In this document: in pieces, positions 9,188 to 17,001 of the stretch
How positions within the stretch are numbered: the stretch's first letter is position 1
How the letters are laid out: every line of letters begins with the position of its first letter
Origin: Sedimentibacter hydroxybenzoicus DSM 7310
GTDB lineage: Bacteria > Bacillota > Clostridia > Tissierellales > Sedimentibacteraceae
Direction: 5' to 3'
Assembly (NCBI RefSeq): GCF_013403245.1
Contig: NZ_JACBNQ010000020.1
Coordinates: 1-64,000, forward strand
DNA length: 64,000 nucleotides
The notes under the pieces: model-generated
The model's input: only the letters and a program-made list of their open reading frames with translations
Databases searched by the model: none
Told to the model about the DNA's origin: nothing
Translations under genes and position numbers: made by a program

Positions 9188-9338
9188 CATACAATAGGAA
9201 AGTCTATTGTATGAAAAACGAGGATTGCAAAGGACGGTACGTCCTTGCCGTTAAGAGGAGTGCTCAGTAAAAATGTTTACATTTTTACGCCGAAGGGGGA
9301 CATAGGTCCCCCTAGCGGAATTTGCGCAGCAAATTTTC
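9183..9338. repeat. Array of five short palindromes between 3D-domain gene and udk
   Basis: Right after the terminator come five more inverted repeats: TTTTTCATACAATAG and its complement (9183-9218, 15 bp, six-base loop); AAGGACG/CGTCCTT (9230-9246); GTAAAAATG/CATTTTTAC (9267-9288); GGGGGAC/GTCCCCC (9295-9312); AATTTGC/GCAAATT (9319-9335). Arms are perfect and loops are 3-6 bases. The stretch is non-coding and would form a chain of hairpins as RNA or as extruded DNA. Function unknown; it may be the untranslated leader of udk or a degenerate repeat cluster. Confidence 0.75.
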
Positions 9339-9401
9339 TTGTATGCAAATTGCAAAAAATAGTGTATATTGTAAGTAGAAAACAATATATGAGAGGAAAT
9401 T

Positions 9402-10034
9402 ATGAGGCAACCTATTTTTATTGGAGTATGTGGCGGCAGCGGTTCAGGTAAAACAACAATCGTTAACAGAATTAATTCAGAGGTTCCGGAAAAAAGTATA
9501 TCAATAATGGAACATGATGCTTATTATAAGGACCAAAGCCATTTAACATACGAGCAAAGATGTAAAACTAATTATGACCATCCGTTTGCGTTTGACACGG
9601 ATTTGTTTGTGGAACATATAAAGGAATTAAAAAAAGGAAGTACGATACAAAAACCCATCTATGATTATGGAATACATAACAGAACAAAGGAAACAATTAT
9701 TTCAGAACCCAAGGAAATAATTATAGTTGAAGGCTTGCTGATTTTTTATGAAGAAAGAATAAGAGAGCTGTTAGACATAAAAATATTTGTGGACACTGAT
9801 GCAGATATAAGAATTTTAAGAAGAATTGTAAGAGACATGAATGAAAGAAAAAGAAGCTTGGATTCGGTTATTAATCAGTATATGAGCACTGTAAGACCGG
9901 CACATGAGCAATTTATCGAGCCAAGCAAAAAATATGCGGACATCATTGTTACGGAAGGCGGCAATAATTTGGTGGCGGTTGATCTGATGGTTACAAAAAT
10001 TAAATCATTGCTCGAACATGCTTACAGAGCTTAG
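9402..10034 (+). CDS. udk: Uridine kinase
   Basis: A 210-aa P-loop kinase that phosphorylates uridine and cytidine in pyrimidine salvage. The Walker A is GGSGSGKTT near 11-19; HDAYYKD, DHPFAFDTD, KPIYDYGIHNRT and VEGLLIFYEE follow in the usual order, with the lid RRIVRDMNERKRS. Length and layout match Udk. GAGAGG precedes the ATG. It heads a run of close genes (udk, rnmV, rsmA, pduO), with 17 bases to the next. Confidence 0.94.
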   Translation: MRQPIFIGVCGGSGSGKTTIVNRINSEVPEKSISIMEHDAYYKDQSHLTYEQRCKTNYDHPFAFDTDLFVEHIKELKKGSTIQKPIYDYGIHNRTKETIISEPKEIIIVEGLLIFYEERIRELLDIKIFVDTDADIRILRRIVRDMNERKRSLDSVINQYMSTVRPAHEQFIEPSKKYADIIVTEGGNNLVAVDLMVTKIKSLLEHAYRA

Positions 10035-10051
10035 CTTGAAGAGGTGCTAAT

Positions 10052-10597
10052 TTGATAAAGGAAATAATAGTAGTTGAAGGAAAATCTGATATATCAGCTG
10101 TAAAAAGAGCAGTGGATGCAGAAGTAATAGCGACCAGCGGTCTTGGTATAAATGAAAATATAATCAAGGTTATAAAGAAAGCTTCCAAAAACAGAGGTAT
10201 AATAATTTTGACTGATCCCGATTTTCCGGGCAAAAAGATCAGAAATATTCTTGCAGAGGAAATAGAAAACTGCAAGCACGCATATATACCCAGAGATAAG
10301 GCAAAAAAGGATGATGACATAGGTGTCGAAAATGCATCCCCCGAGGTCATCAGAGAAGCTTTAAAAAATGCAAGAGCAGAAATTTCAGACAGTGTTGCGG
10401 AATTTACAAATAAAGATATGGTTTATTACGGCCTTGTGGGTAATGACAATGCTTCAAAAATGAGAGGGCTGCTTGGTGATGAGCTTGCCATAGGCTATTG
10501 CAGCGCAAAGCAATTTTTAAAAAGATTGAATTCTTTTGGTATTACGAGAGAGGAATTGGAAGAAGCTATAATTAAAGTTGAAAATAACGAGGAATAA
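10052..10597 (+). CDS. rnmV: Ribonuclease M5
   Basis: A 181-aa TOPRIM-domain endonuclease that matures the 5S rRNA precursor in low-GC Firmicutes. The catalytic glutamate is in VVEGKSD (E9) and the metal-binding aspartates are D55 and D57 in LTDPDFPGKKIR. The start is TTG at 10052, after GAGGTG. The gene immediately upstream of rsmA (six bases away) is the classic position for rnmV, which makes the call secure. Confidence 0.94.
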   Translation: MIKEIIVVEGKSDISAVKRAVDAEVIATSGLGINENIIKVIKKASKNRGIIILTDPDFPGKKIRNILAEEIENCKHAYIPRDKAKKDDDIGVENASPEVIREALKNARAEISDSVAEFTNKDMVYYGLVGNDNASKMRGLLGDELAIGYCSAKQFLKRLNSFGITREELEEAIIKVENNEE

Positions 10598-10603
10598 AGA
10601 TTA

Positions 10604-11485
10604 ATGGATGATAAAAAGTTATATTCACCTAGAGTGATGAAATACATACTTGATAAATACGGATTTAAATTCAGCAAAAGCTTAGGTCAAAATTTTCTTA
10701 TAGATGGCAATATAATAAATAAAATAGCTGAAACCGCAGAACTGGATGAAAATTCAGGTGTCTTGGAAATAGGTCCGGGCTTCGGAACTCTTACTCAGAT
10801 TTTATGCGGCAAGGCAAAGAAGGTTGTTGCTGTTGAGGTTGACAAAAGCCTGATTGAGGTTCACAAGGAAACCTTAAATTTTGACAATCTTAAAATAATT
10901 TACGATGACTTTATGAAGGTTGATGTGAATAAGTTGATAGAAGAAGAATTTAAAGGTCTTGATGTAAAAATAGTTGCGAACCTGCCCTACTACATTACAA
11001 CACCGATTATTATGAAAATATTGGAGGAAGGTTACAAGGTATCTAAAATTGTTGTAATGGTACAGAAGGAAGTTGCACAGCGATTAAATTCAAAGCCCGG
11101 CAGCAAGGAATACGGGGCAATAACATTAGCTGTTCAATACAGGGCTGATACCAATATTGCTATTATTGTACCCAATACCGTATTTATGCCAAGACCTAAG
11201 GTAGATTCGGCGGTTATTGAATTTAATATATTAAATGCCCCCAAGATAAAGGTTAATGATGAAAAACTGATGTTTGATATAATAAAGGCATCATTCGGAC
11301 AGAGAAGAAAAACATTGTTAAACGGTTTAAGTAACAATCTTAAAATTCCTAAGGAAACAGTAAAAACTGCCTTAGAAAATTCAAATATAGATCCCGGAAT
11401 TAGAGGAGAAAATTTAGGACTTGAGGAATTTGGAAAAATTTCAGATGAAATCAGTAAAATTTTAGATAATGGGAGGAATATATGA
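10604..11485 (+). CDS. rsmA: 16S rRNA dimethyladenosine transferase RsmA (KsgA)
   Basis: A 293-aa SAM-dependent methyltransferase that dimethylates two adjacent adenosines near the 3' end of 16S rRNA. GQNFLID at the N-terminus, the SAM loop EIGPGFGTLT and the catalytic NLPYYIT motif are all present, and the C-terminal domain (FGQRRKTL) is complete. Its stop overlaps the next start by four bases (ATGA). Confidence 0.96.
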   Translation: MDDKKLYSPRVMKYILDKYGFKFSKSLGQNFLIDGNIINKIAETAELDENSGVLEIGPGFGTLTQILCGKAKKVVAVEVDKSLIEVHKETLNFDNLKIIYDDFMKVDVNKLIEEEFKGLDVKIVANLPYYITTPIIMKILEEGYKVSKIVVMVQKEVAQRLNSKPGSKEYGAITLAVQYRADTNIAIIVPNTVFMPRPKVDSAVIEFNILNAPKIKVNDEKLMFDIIKASFGQRRKTLLNGLSNNLKIPKETVKTALENSNIDPGIRGENLGLEEFGKISDEISKILDNGRNI

Positions 11486-12030
11486 AAATTTACACAAAGA
11501 CAGGCGACAAGGGACAAACATCTCTGTATGATGGTACGAGAGTATACAAGGATTCATTGAGAGTAGAATCCTATGGAACAGTTGACGAGCTTAACTCATC
11601 GATCGGTTTTGCGATGAAGTTTGTAAAAGATGAGGAAATAAAAGAAAAGCTGAAGAAAATTCAAATGAGGTTATTCTTTGTAGCAGGTGAATTGGCGACG
11701 GTGGAAGAAGGTAAATATGTCTATAAAATAAAGGAAGAGGATATTGTTGCATTAGAAAAGATAATCGATGATTATCTTCCTAAGATAAAAGGTGTTGATA
11801 AATTTATAGTTCCCGGCTCATCAGAGGCTGCAGCAGCACTTCATGTTTCAAGAACAATATGCAGAAGAGCCGAAAGAAGAATATTGACTCTCAAAAGAGA
11901 AGAATCGGTAAGTGATATTCTGTTAAAATTCGTGAACCGTTTGTCTGATGTTCTATACACCTATGCAAGATACCTGGAAAGTGATTTAACTATTATGGAT
12001 TTTGAAAAATTCTACAATGAAAAGTTGTAA
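11482..12030 (+). CDS. pduO: Cob(I)alamin adenosyltransferase, PduO type
   Basis: A 182-aa protein of the PduO/ATR family that transfers the adenosyl group of ATP to cob(I)alamin, giving coenzyme B12. The N-terminal KIYTKTGDKGQTSLYDG is the ATP-binding signature. VDELNSSIGFA and the C-terminal SRTICRRAERR and FVNRLSDVLYTYAR are the other hallmark blocks. Translationally coupled to rsmA. No cobalamin biosynthesis cluster is beside it, so corrinoid is probably salvaged. A CobS-like protein and a corrinoid-type Fe-S protein occur elsewhere in the window. Confidence 0.92.
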   Translation: MKIYTKTGDKGQTSLYDGTRVYKDSLRVESYGTVDELNSSIGFAMKFVKDEEIKEKLKKIQMRLFFVAGELATVEEGKYVYKIKEEDIVALEKIIDDYLPKIKGVDKFIVPGSSEAAAALHVSRTICRRAERRILTLKREESVSDILLKFVNRLSDVLYTYARYLESDLTIMDFEKFYNEKL

Positions 12031-12087
12031 AAATCTTCATAAATTCTTAATATTTGAATTCTTTACAAATAATATATTTATGATATC

Positions 12088-12163
12088 ATATAATGCATAT
12101 ATCATACCATCGCCTCGGCAATGCAAGCGAGCTTGCGCTGCACTCTGCTCAGATATGATATAA
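12088..12163. repeat. Repeat B, copy 1 (76 bp)
   Basis: The same 76 bases recur at 23851-23926 with about four differences. The element begins ATATAAT(G/A)CAT. Its core of 63 bases (12099-12161) has terminal inverted repeats ATATCATA / TATGATAT, and it contains a small hairpin GCAAGCGAGCTTGC. Both copies end within about 30 bases of the start codon of the gene downstream. TTGCGC (12133-12138) and TGATAT (12156-12161) with a 17-base spacer could be an outward promoter. Confidence 0.85.
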
Positions 12164-12189
12164 AAGTAATATGATTGGAGGAATTTAAA

Positions 12190-13089
12190 TTGAAGCGTTT
12201 TTTAAAAGTATTCTTTACTTCGCTCATATGCTTTTCATTGGTAGTTACCGGCGGTTTGTTTATGATGACGGGTTCAGATAATGGTTTAAGAGTGGAAGCT
12301 ACAGATATTTTCAATAATATAATAGGTAACAATAAAAATGAAAGAATTAACGTATTGTTATTAGGTCTGGAGCATGAACGTTCTGACACGATAATGATTG
12401 CAAGCTATAATACGAAGACGAAGACAGCTGATATTATATCAATCCCAAGAGATACATACATAGAAAGGGATGGATTCAGAAACAATGCAAACAATAAAAT
12501 AAATACTGTTTATACCGTAAAGGGAATAGAAGGACTTAATGAAACTATTTTAGGTATAACCGGCATGAAAATTGACAAATACGTCACTGTTGACTATGAC
12601 GGTGTAAGAGCTGCAGTTGATGCAGTTGGAGGAGTGGAGGTAAATGTACCGTTCCATATGAGATATACAGATCCTTACTCGGACCCACCGTTAGATATCA
12701 ATATACCAGAGGGAGAACAGCTGATTAAGGGTGACAGAGCAATGGAGTTTTTGAGATTCAGAAAAACTAATTATGCAGGTTACCGAGGGTATTCAGGAGG
12801 CGACTTAGGAAGAATAGAAGCTCAGCAGGGTTTCATAAAAGCAGCTATAAAAAAAGCTTTAACCTTTAGATTGCCAAAGGTAGTAAGCGAGGTATATCCC
12901 CACGTGAAAACAGATTTTGCATTAACAGAAGCAACCTCATTGGCAGTGAGTAGTGTGGGACTTTCGACTGACAATATAAACTTCCATACTTTGCCTGGAG
13001 CACCTAAAACAATAAACGATATTTCATTTTATATAATTAATCAAGAGGAAACAAAAAATTTAGTATATGGTATACTTAATATCAAATAA
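12190..13089 (+). CDS. LytR-CpsA-Psr family wall-polymer ligase
   Basis: A 299-aa extracytoplasmic enzyme anchored by one N-terminal helix. LCP proteins attach teichoic acid or other anionic polymers from undecaprenyl-phosphate carriers to peptidoglycan. Visible family blocks are LLLGLEHERSDTIMIASYN, IISIPRDTYI (conserved arginine and aspartate), NTVYTVKGIEGLNETI, VTVDYDGVRAAVDAVGGVEV and AMEFLRFRKT, with DLGRIEAQQGFIKA further on. The start is TTG at 12190, eight bases after GGAGG; an in-frame TTG at 12175 would put the Shine-Dalgarno inside the gene. Transcription probably starts in or near repeat B. Confidence 0.93.
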   Translation: MKRFLKVFFTSLICFSLVVTGGLFMMTGSDNGLRVEATDIFNNIIGNNKNERINVLLLGLEHERSDTIMIASYNTKTKTADIISIPRDTYIERDGFRNNANNKINTVYTVKGIEGLNETILGITGMKIDKYVTVDYDGVRAAVDAVGGVEVNVPFHMRYTDPYSDPPLDINIPEGEQLIKGDRAMEFLRFRKTNYAGYRGYSGGDLGRIEAQQGFIKAAIKKALTFRLPKVVSEVYPHVKTDFALTEATSLAVSSVGLSTDNINFHTLPGAPKTINDISFYIINQEETKNLVYGILNIK

Positions 13090-13112
13090 AAAACGCCGTC
13101 AGGCGTTTTTTA
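13088..13112. terminator. Terminator between LCP and SASP genes
   Basis: AAAAAACGCC and GGCGTTTTTT flank a GTCA loop. The A and T runs on both sides let it serve both converging genes. Confidence 0.9.
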
Positions 13113-13119
13113 TTTAGTG

Positions 13120-13338
13120 TTAAAATATATCTCTATCGGTAGGTGCTTGATTATTTATAAGCATTTTTTCGCCCATTCGTACCATTTCTCTTACACTTAA
13201 TCCATTAACAACAGCAGGATACATTTCTGAAGTTGCATTTCTTAAAACAGGGACACCTAAATCCTGAGCTATTTCCATTTTTAAATTGTTAACAGCTTGT
13301 TGGGCTTCAGGAACTACTAATTTATTTCTGCTACTCAT
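13120..13338 (-). CDS. Small acid-soluble spore protein, alpha/beta type
   Basis: A 72-aa spore DNA-binding protein. The first conserved block is KLVVPEAQQAVNNLKMEIAQ and the germination-protease cleavage region is EIAQDLGV; the second helix is SVREMVRMGEKML. These proteins coat and protect DNA in the dormant spore and are degraded at germination, so the organism forms endospores. AAGGAGC precedes the ATG. Expression is expected from a forespore sigma-G promoter, though I could not identify one with confidence. Confidence 0.93.
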   Translation of the reverse strand: MSSRNKLVVPEAQQAVNNLKMEIAQDLGVPVLRNATSEMYPAVVNGLSVREMVRMGEKMLINNQAPTDRDIF

Positions 13339-13469
13339 TTTTACAGCTCCTTTATGATTATTTACCTACACAAGCTCCAATTTTTATATGAAGCTATAAG
13401 ATTATTATTAACTTTAAAAAATAATATAAACTGAAAAATATTTCAAAAAATAAAAATAAAATGAAAAAA

Positions 13470-13490
13470 ATGAGCAGAAAAACTGCCCAT
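13470..13490 (-). terminator. Terminator of the Cys-rich repeat gene
   Basis: On the minus strand ATGGGCAG and CTGCTCAT pair (one G-T) around a five-base loop, followed by seven Ts. It lies about 80 bases past the stop of the cysteine-rich gene, beyond a repeat C fragment. Confidence 0.65.
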
Positions 13491-13506
13491 TTCATATAGA
13501 TTCACT

Positions 13507-13572
13507 GTCATTCTGAGGGCTTTGCCCGAAGAATCTCATCTTTTGCTCTACGAGATATTTCGCTTTCGCTTA
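13507..13572 (-). repeat. Repeat C fragment, copy 1
   Basis: GTCATTCTGAGGGCTTTGCC and the GAAGAATCTCATCTTTTG that follows match, in reverse complement, the right half of the copy at 28305-28381. Repeats of the type TCATTCTGAGC..GAAGAATCTC are common intergenic elements in many bacteria. This one sits in the 3' untranslated region of the cysteine-rich gene. Confidence 0.7.
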
Positions 13573-13962
13573 CCTTGGGACTACGGTAGGTGTTCCCAGA
13601 CACCAATCGCACACATTCCAGCATCTGTTGCTTCCGCCTGTTCCTGCAACGTTATTACATCTGCTTCTTCCGCCGGTACCCGCAACGTTATTACATCTGT
13701 TGCTTCCACCTGTACCCGCAACGTTATTACATCTGTTACTTCCGCCGGTACCCATAACATTACCGCATCCGCAACCGCCGCCTGTTCCTGCAACTTCTCC
13801 ACAACAGCAGCAGCATCGTCTTCCGCCGGTTCCTGCTACGCCGTCACAAAGTCCTGTTCCTGATATGCATCCAGGTCCTCTTAAAGCTATTCTTTGAACT
13901 CCGAATGTACCCATTACTTGGCCGCAATCTCCGGATCTATTAATAAATCTATCACAACTCAT
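13570..13962 (-). CDS. Cysteine- and glycine-rich repeat protein, unknown function
   Basis: A 130-aa protein with 17 cysteines. After a short non-repetitive N-terminus (SCDRFINRSGDCGQVMGTFG) it carries a run of five cysteines (RRCCCCCGEVAGTGG) and then a tandem repeat of about 12 residues with consensus R-C-N-N-V-A-G-T-G-G-S-N. The DNA period is 36 bases. I favour this strand because ATG 13962 has a well-placed AAGGTG and the frame ends shortly before a terminator; the plus-strand frames in the same place have no ribosome site. It lies next to the SASP gene on the same strand, so a spore coat or metal-binding role is a reasonable guess but unproven. Confidence 0.7.
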   Translation of the reverse strand: MSCDRFINRSGDCGQVMGTFGVQRIALRGPGCISGTGLCDGVAGTGGRRCCCCCGEVAGTGGGCGCGNVMGTGGSNRCNNVAGTGGSNRCNNVAGTGGRSRCNNVAGTGGSNRCWNVCDWCLGTPTVVPR

Positions 13963-14211
13963 AATTAACACCTTTTTCTCTTAATATTTGAGTCAAGCTC
14001 AATATTATCATATTCGACAGCTTATAAAGTGTTACGACATACTTTTTAAATTTATTATTTATTATTTATTATGAAACAATGAACTTAAAAATTAATAAAT
14101 TGTTAATAATTAGTTTATAGTTATTCAAGAGTAATAATGTATTATATAAATATACAACTACATAAACGTTTATGATTTTATGTTGCCAAATTATATATTG
14201 GAGGCAGGAAA

Positions 14212-15477
14212 ATGAAAATTAATAAAAGATCAGCCATATTCATTGTTTTTATTCTTGGGGTATTGATTTTTGCAACATCTGCCTTTGCAGATATTATGCT
14301 TGGTTCGGGATACCACAGCCTGAAAAATTCTGCAAAGACAACAGCGGAAAAATTGACAAATGAGGTTGATAACTTTAGTATTGATGTTATAGTATCTTTA
14401 AAAGTTGACGGTGAGATTTTCTTGGAATCAACCGATAATACAAAGTTTGATTTTGTAAAACAATCACGTATAACAAATGGAACGCATTTTGAAAAAGGTG
14501 AAATGAGGAAGAATTATTCGTACAGCGATGAAAATCAGTCTATATACAAAAATTTTGAGGATGGCTCGTATAATGTAACAGAGAAACAAAAATCTAATAA
14601 TAACAGAAAATTAATTGAAAATCCATTTGAAGAAGAACGGGTTAAGGATGCAGAAAAAATTATGGATGCATTTGTAGGAAGCTTGGAGGATATTATTCAA
14701 ATCGAGGAATCAGGCGGAAAGAAAATGTATATGGGCAACATATCAGACACAGAAGTCCCTCCTCTTGTGAATGCTGTTTCATCCTTTGCATTAAAATATT
14801 CAATAATCAATGATTATACGGCGAAAAGGCTGGATGTTCCATATCCTAAATCAAATATATATGTTATAAATGCATCAGGAAAGGCAATTGAAAGCGAAGA
14901 GGGACTAATAGAAAGCGGCATTTTTACTGCAAGTATGTCTGCAGAGGACAGTAACGGTACAGAACACGTTTATACTGTGGAATTTTCAATTGACGTAAAA
15001 GATATTAACAATACGGTTGTTGTCGCTCCGGATTTAAATGGACAAAAGGTGACTTATGTCAAGGAAGGCTTTGAATTTGATACGAAATATATTGGAAAAT
15101 ATAAAAATGATATTGTAAAAGAAGAAAACAATTCCTTTGTGAAACAAGGTGAAAGAATTGTAGAAATAACCTCTGCTGATAAAGGCAGCATAAAGGGTAG
15201 ATATTATGAGGTTTATAATGAGGGGTATGCCCCCGATACAGTAAGAAACTTTGAATTTAGTTCGAATTATGGTGAGTCAAGACATTACACGATACTAAAT
15301 TATACTGACAGCAACGGCGAGAAGAAAAAGGGAGTTATACGCCGCGAAGGTTTACAAAATATCAGCATATCATTTGATGTTACATTCGATGAAGATGATG
15401 ATGGCAACGTGAGTGGATATTCGTATTCAAACTATGATGGTGACTTTGATACTTACTTCTTTAGGATATTAGAATAA
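14212..15477 (+). CDS. Exported protein of unknown function
   Basis: I do not recognise this 421-aa protein. It starts with a clear signal peptide (basic KINKRS, hydrophobic core, cleavage near SAFA-D at about 26). The mature part is hydrophilic and rich in Asn, Asp, Ser and Tyr, and has an acidic C-terminal segment (FDEDDDGNVSGYSYSN). GGAGG precedes the ATG. It begins a run of six genes: an ABC-2 transporter, a sensor kinase, a response regulator and a sigma-like protein. It may be the substrate, sensor partner or surface component of that system. About 250 bases upstream are AT-rich with no clear motif. Confidence 0.7.
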   Translation: MKINKRSAIFIVFILGVLIFATSAFADIMLGSGYHSLKNSAKTTAEKLTNEVDNFSIDVIVSLKVDGEIFLESTDNTKFDFVKQSRITNGTHFEKGEMRKNYSYSDENQSIYKNFEDGSYNVTEKQKSNNNRKLIENPFEEERVKDAEKIMDAFVGSLEDIIQIEESGGKKMYMGNISDTEVPPLVNAVSSFALKYSIINDYTAKRLDVPYPKSNIYVINASGKAIESEEGLIESGIFTASMSAEDSNGTEHVYTVEFSIDVKDINNTVVVAPDLNGQKVTYVKEGFEFDTKYIGKYKNDIVKEENNSFVKQGERIVEITSADKGSIKGRYYEVYNEGYAPDTVRNFEFSSNYGESRHYTILNYTDSNGEKKKGVIRREGLQNISISFDVTFDEDDDGNVSGYSYSNYDGDFDTYFFRILE

Positions 15478-15482
15478 GAAAA

Positions 15483-15513
15483 GGGCGCAAGGGCTTTGTA
15501 CTTTGCGTCCCAA
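15483..15513 (+). other. Hairpin between exported-protein and ABC genes
   Basis: GGGCGCAA and TTTGCGTCCC pair imperfectly around an internal loop. No T run follows, so it is more likely a processing or mRNA-stability structure than a terminator. Confidence 0.35.
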
Positions 15514-15534
15514 AACTATTTTACGGAGAGGGTT

Positions 15535-16248
15535 ATGTTGGATAAAGCAATTATAATTGAAAATCTTTCAAAGATGTATAAAAATAACCGTGGAATACAT
15601 GACATTAATCTGGAAATTGACCGTGGAGAAATATTCGGATTTTTAGGACCGAATGGAGCAGGGAAGACTACTACAATGAAGATTATGGTGGGTCTTATGA
15701 AAGCTGATAAGGGTGATGTTATACTAAATGGCTATAGGATTTCAAAAGATTATGAAAAGGCAATGAAAAAGGTCGGCTGCATTGTAGAAAGTGTAAACCC
15801 ATTTTCTTATCTTACTGCATATGAAAATATGAAGCTGTGCGGACGCTTTAATAATGATGTTGATGGAGCGAGAATTGATGAATGCCTGGAGATTACAGGG
15901 CTTATTAAATATAAAAATGAAAAGATAAAGCACTATTCACTAGGTATGAAGCAAAGAATCGGTATCGCCATGGCAATTTTATCAAATCCTGAGGTTTTAA
16001 TTTTGGACGAGCCCCTAAATGGTTTGGATGTTGAAGGGATGGTGGAGATGAGGAAATTAATACTTAATCTGTCAGAACAGCACAAAACAACATTTTTTAT
16101 ATCCAGCCATTTAATACATGATATAGAGCTTACATGCAATAAAGTTGGAATTTTGTATAACGGTAAACTTTTAGGTGTAGACAGCACACATAATATTTTA
16201 AAAAATTATTCTTCTTTAGAGAATTATTATTTAAGTGAGGTAATATGA
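15535..16248 (+). CDS. ABC transporter ATP-binding protein (bacitracin/lantibiotic-export type)
   Basis: A 237-aa ATPase with Walker A GPNGAGKTT, signature YSLGMKQRIGIAMAIL, Walker B VLILDEPLNGLD and switch histidine ISSHL. It belongs to the BcrA/CcmA-like group paired with ABC-2 permeases in self-protection and peptide-resistance systems. The start is ATG 15535, behind GGAGAGG; the frame extends 39 bases upstream without a ribosome site. It abuts the permease gene, and the kinase and regulator follow, a usual layout for cell-envelope stress responses. Confidence 0.9.
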   Translation: MLDKAIIIENLSKMYKNNRGIHDINLEIDRGEIFGFLGPNGAGKTTTMKIMVGLMKADKGDVILNGYRISKDYEKAMKKVGCIVESVNPFSYLTAYENMKLCGRFNNDVDGARIDECLEITGLIKYKNEKIKHYSLGMKQRIGIAMAILSNPEVLILDEPLNGLDVEGMVEMRKLILNLSEQHKTTFFISSHLIHDIELTCNKVGILYNGKLLGVDSTHNILKNYSSLENYYLSEVI

Positions 16249-16992
16249 ATGCAGGCTCTTAATGCAGTATACATAAATGAAATATTTAAAATGTCTAAAA
16301 AGAAAAAGGTTACAGCATCATTGATATTTTCTTTTTTTTCAGTTATTGTTACAGCAATTGCAGTATATGCTTTAAATAACTTTGCGGGAATAAGCATAAC
16401 GGGAAGCTCAGAATTTTCAATTATGGTTTTGGCAGTTTTAAGCTACACATTTTTCCCTCTTTTTACCGCTTTTATTTGTATAGATATGTTTGCCGGAGAA
16501 TTTGCCGATCATACGATTAAATTTACTCTTACGGGACCGGCATCAAGATTTAAGGTGTTTTTGGGGAAAATTCTTGCTATCGCCGTATTCATAATAGCTA
16601 ACCTTGTTTTGGTAATGTTTTTGTCCCTTGTAGCTTCCATGTTTATAAACAGAGGTATGCCAAATTTTTTTAAAATATTAATTGCATATATCATGGAATT
16701 CTTTCCGATTCTTATCTTTGCATTGGCAGTTGTCTTGATTTCAAATATTACAAAGGGGACAACAAGCGCTTTTATGCTTTCTGTTTTTGTGTTTTTGGTG
16801 TTTAATGGAGTAGGCTTGGCTTTTCCGTACTTAAAAAGCCTGTTATTTACAGCCGCTTTTGATTGGTATAGATTGGCCTTGGGCAGCTATATAAATTTCG
16901 GCAAGATACTCAGGGTATTTCTAATTTTGCTCGGTTACGGTATAATGTTATTTACAGCAGGATATTATCTGTTTGAAAACAAAGATATTTAG
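16249..16992 (+). CDS. ABC-2 type permease
   Basis: A 247-aa membrane protein with six predicted helices (first around residues 20-42, last around 220-240) and a cytoplasmic basic N-terminus (MSKKKKVT). The layout GEFADHTIKFTLTGPASRFKVFLGKILA between helices two and three is typical of BcrB-like permeases. It starts directly after the ATPase stop and ends nine bases before the kinase, so the four genes form one operon. Substrate unknown. Confidence 0.87.
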   Translation: MQALNAVYINEIFKMSKKKKVTASLIFSFFSVIVTAIAVYALNNFAGISITGSSEFSIMVLAVLSYTFFPLFTAFICIDMFAGEFADHTIKFTLTGPASRFKVFLGKILAIAVFIIANLVLVMFLSLVASMFINRGMPNFFKILIAYIMEFFPILIFALAVVLISNITKGTTSAFMLSVFVFLVFNGVGLAFPYLKSLLFTAAFDWYRLALGSYINFGKILRVFLILLGYGIMLFTAGYYLFENKDI

Positions 16993-17001
16993 GATGATTT
17001 T

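Noticed and set aside
9245-9451. Open frame of 68 codons across the hairpin array
   Set aside because: It runs through the palindromes, has no good ribosome site and overlaps the start of udk in another frame.
13522-13897. Plus-strand repetitive frames (Thr/Ala/Ser-rich and Pro/Leu-rich) opposite the Cys-rich gene
   Set aside because: They come from the 36-base repeat being open in several frames. None has a ribosome site, while the minus-strand frame does, and it has a terminator.
15483-15513. Terminator between the exported-protein gene and the ABC genes
   Set aside because: The stem is imperfect and no T tract follows, so the six genes may still be co-transcribed.
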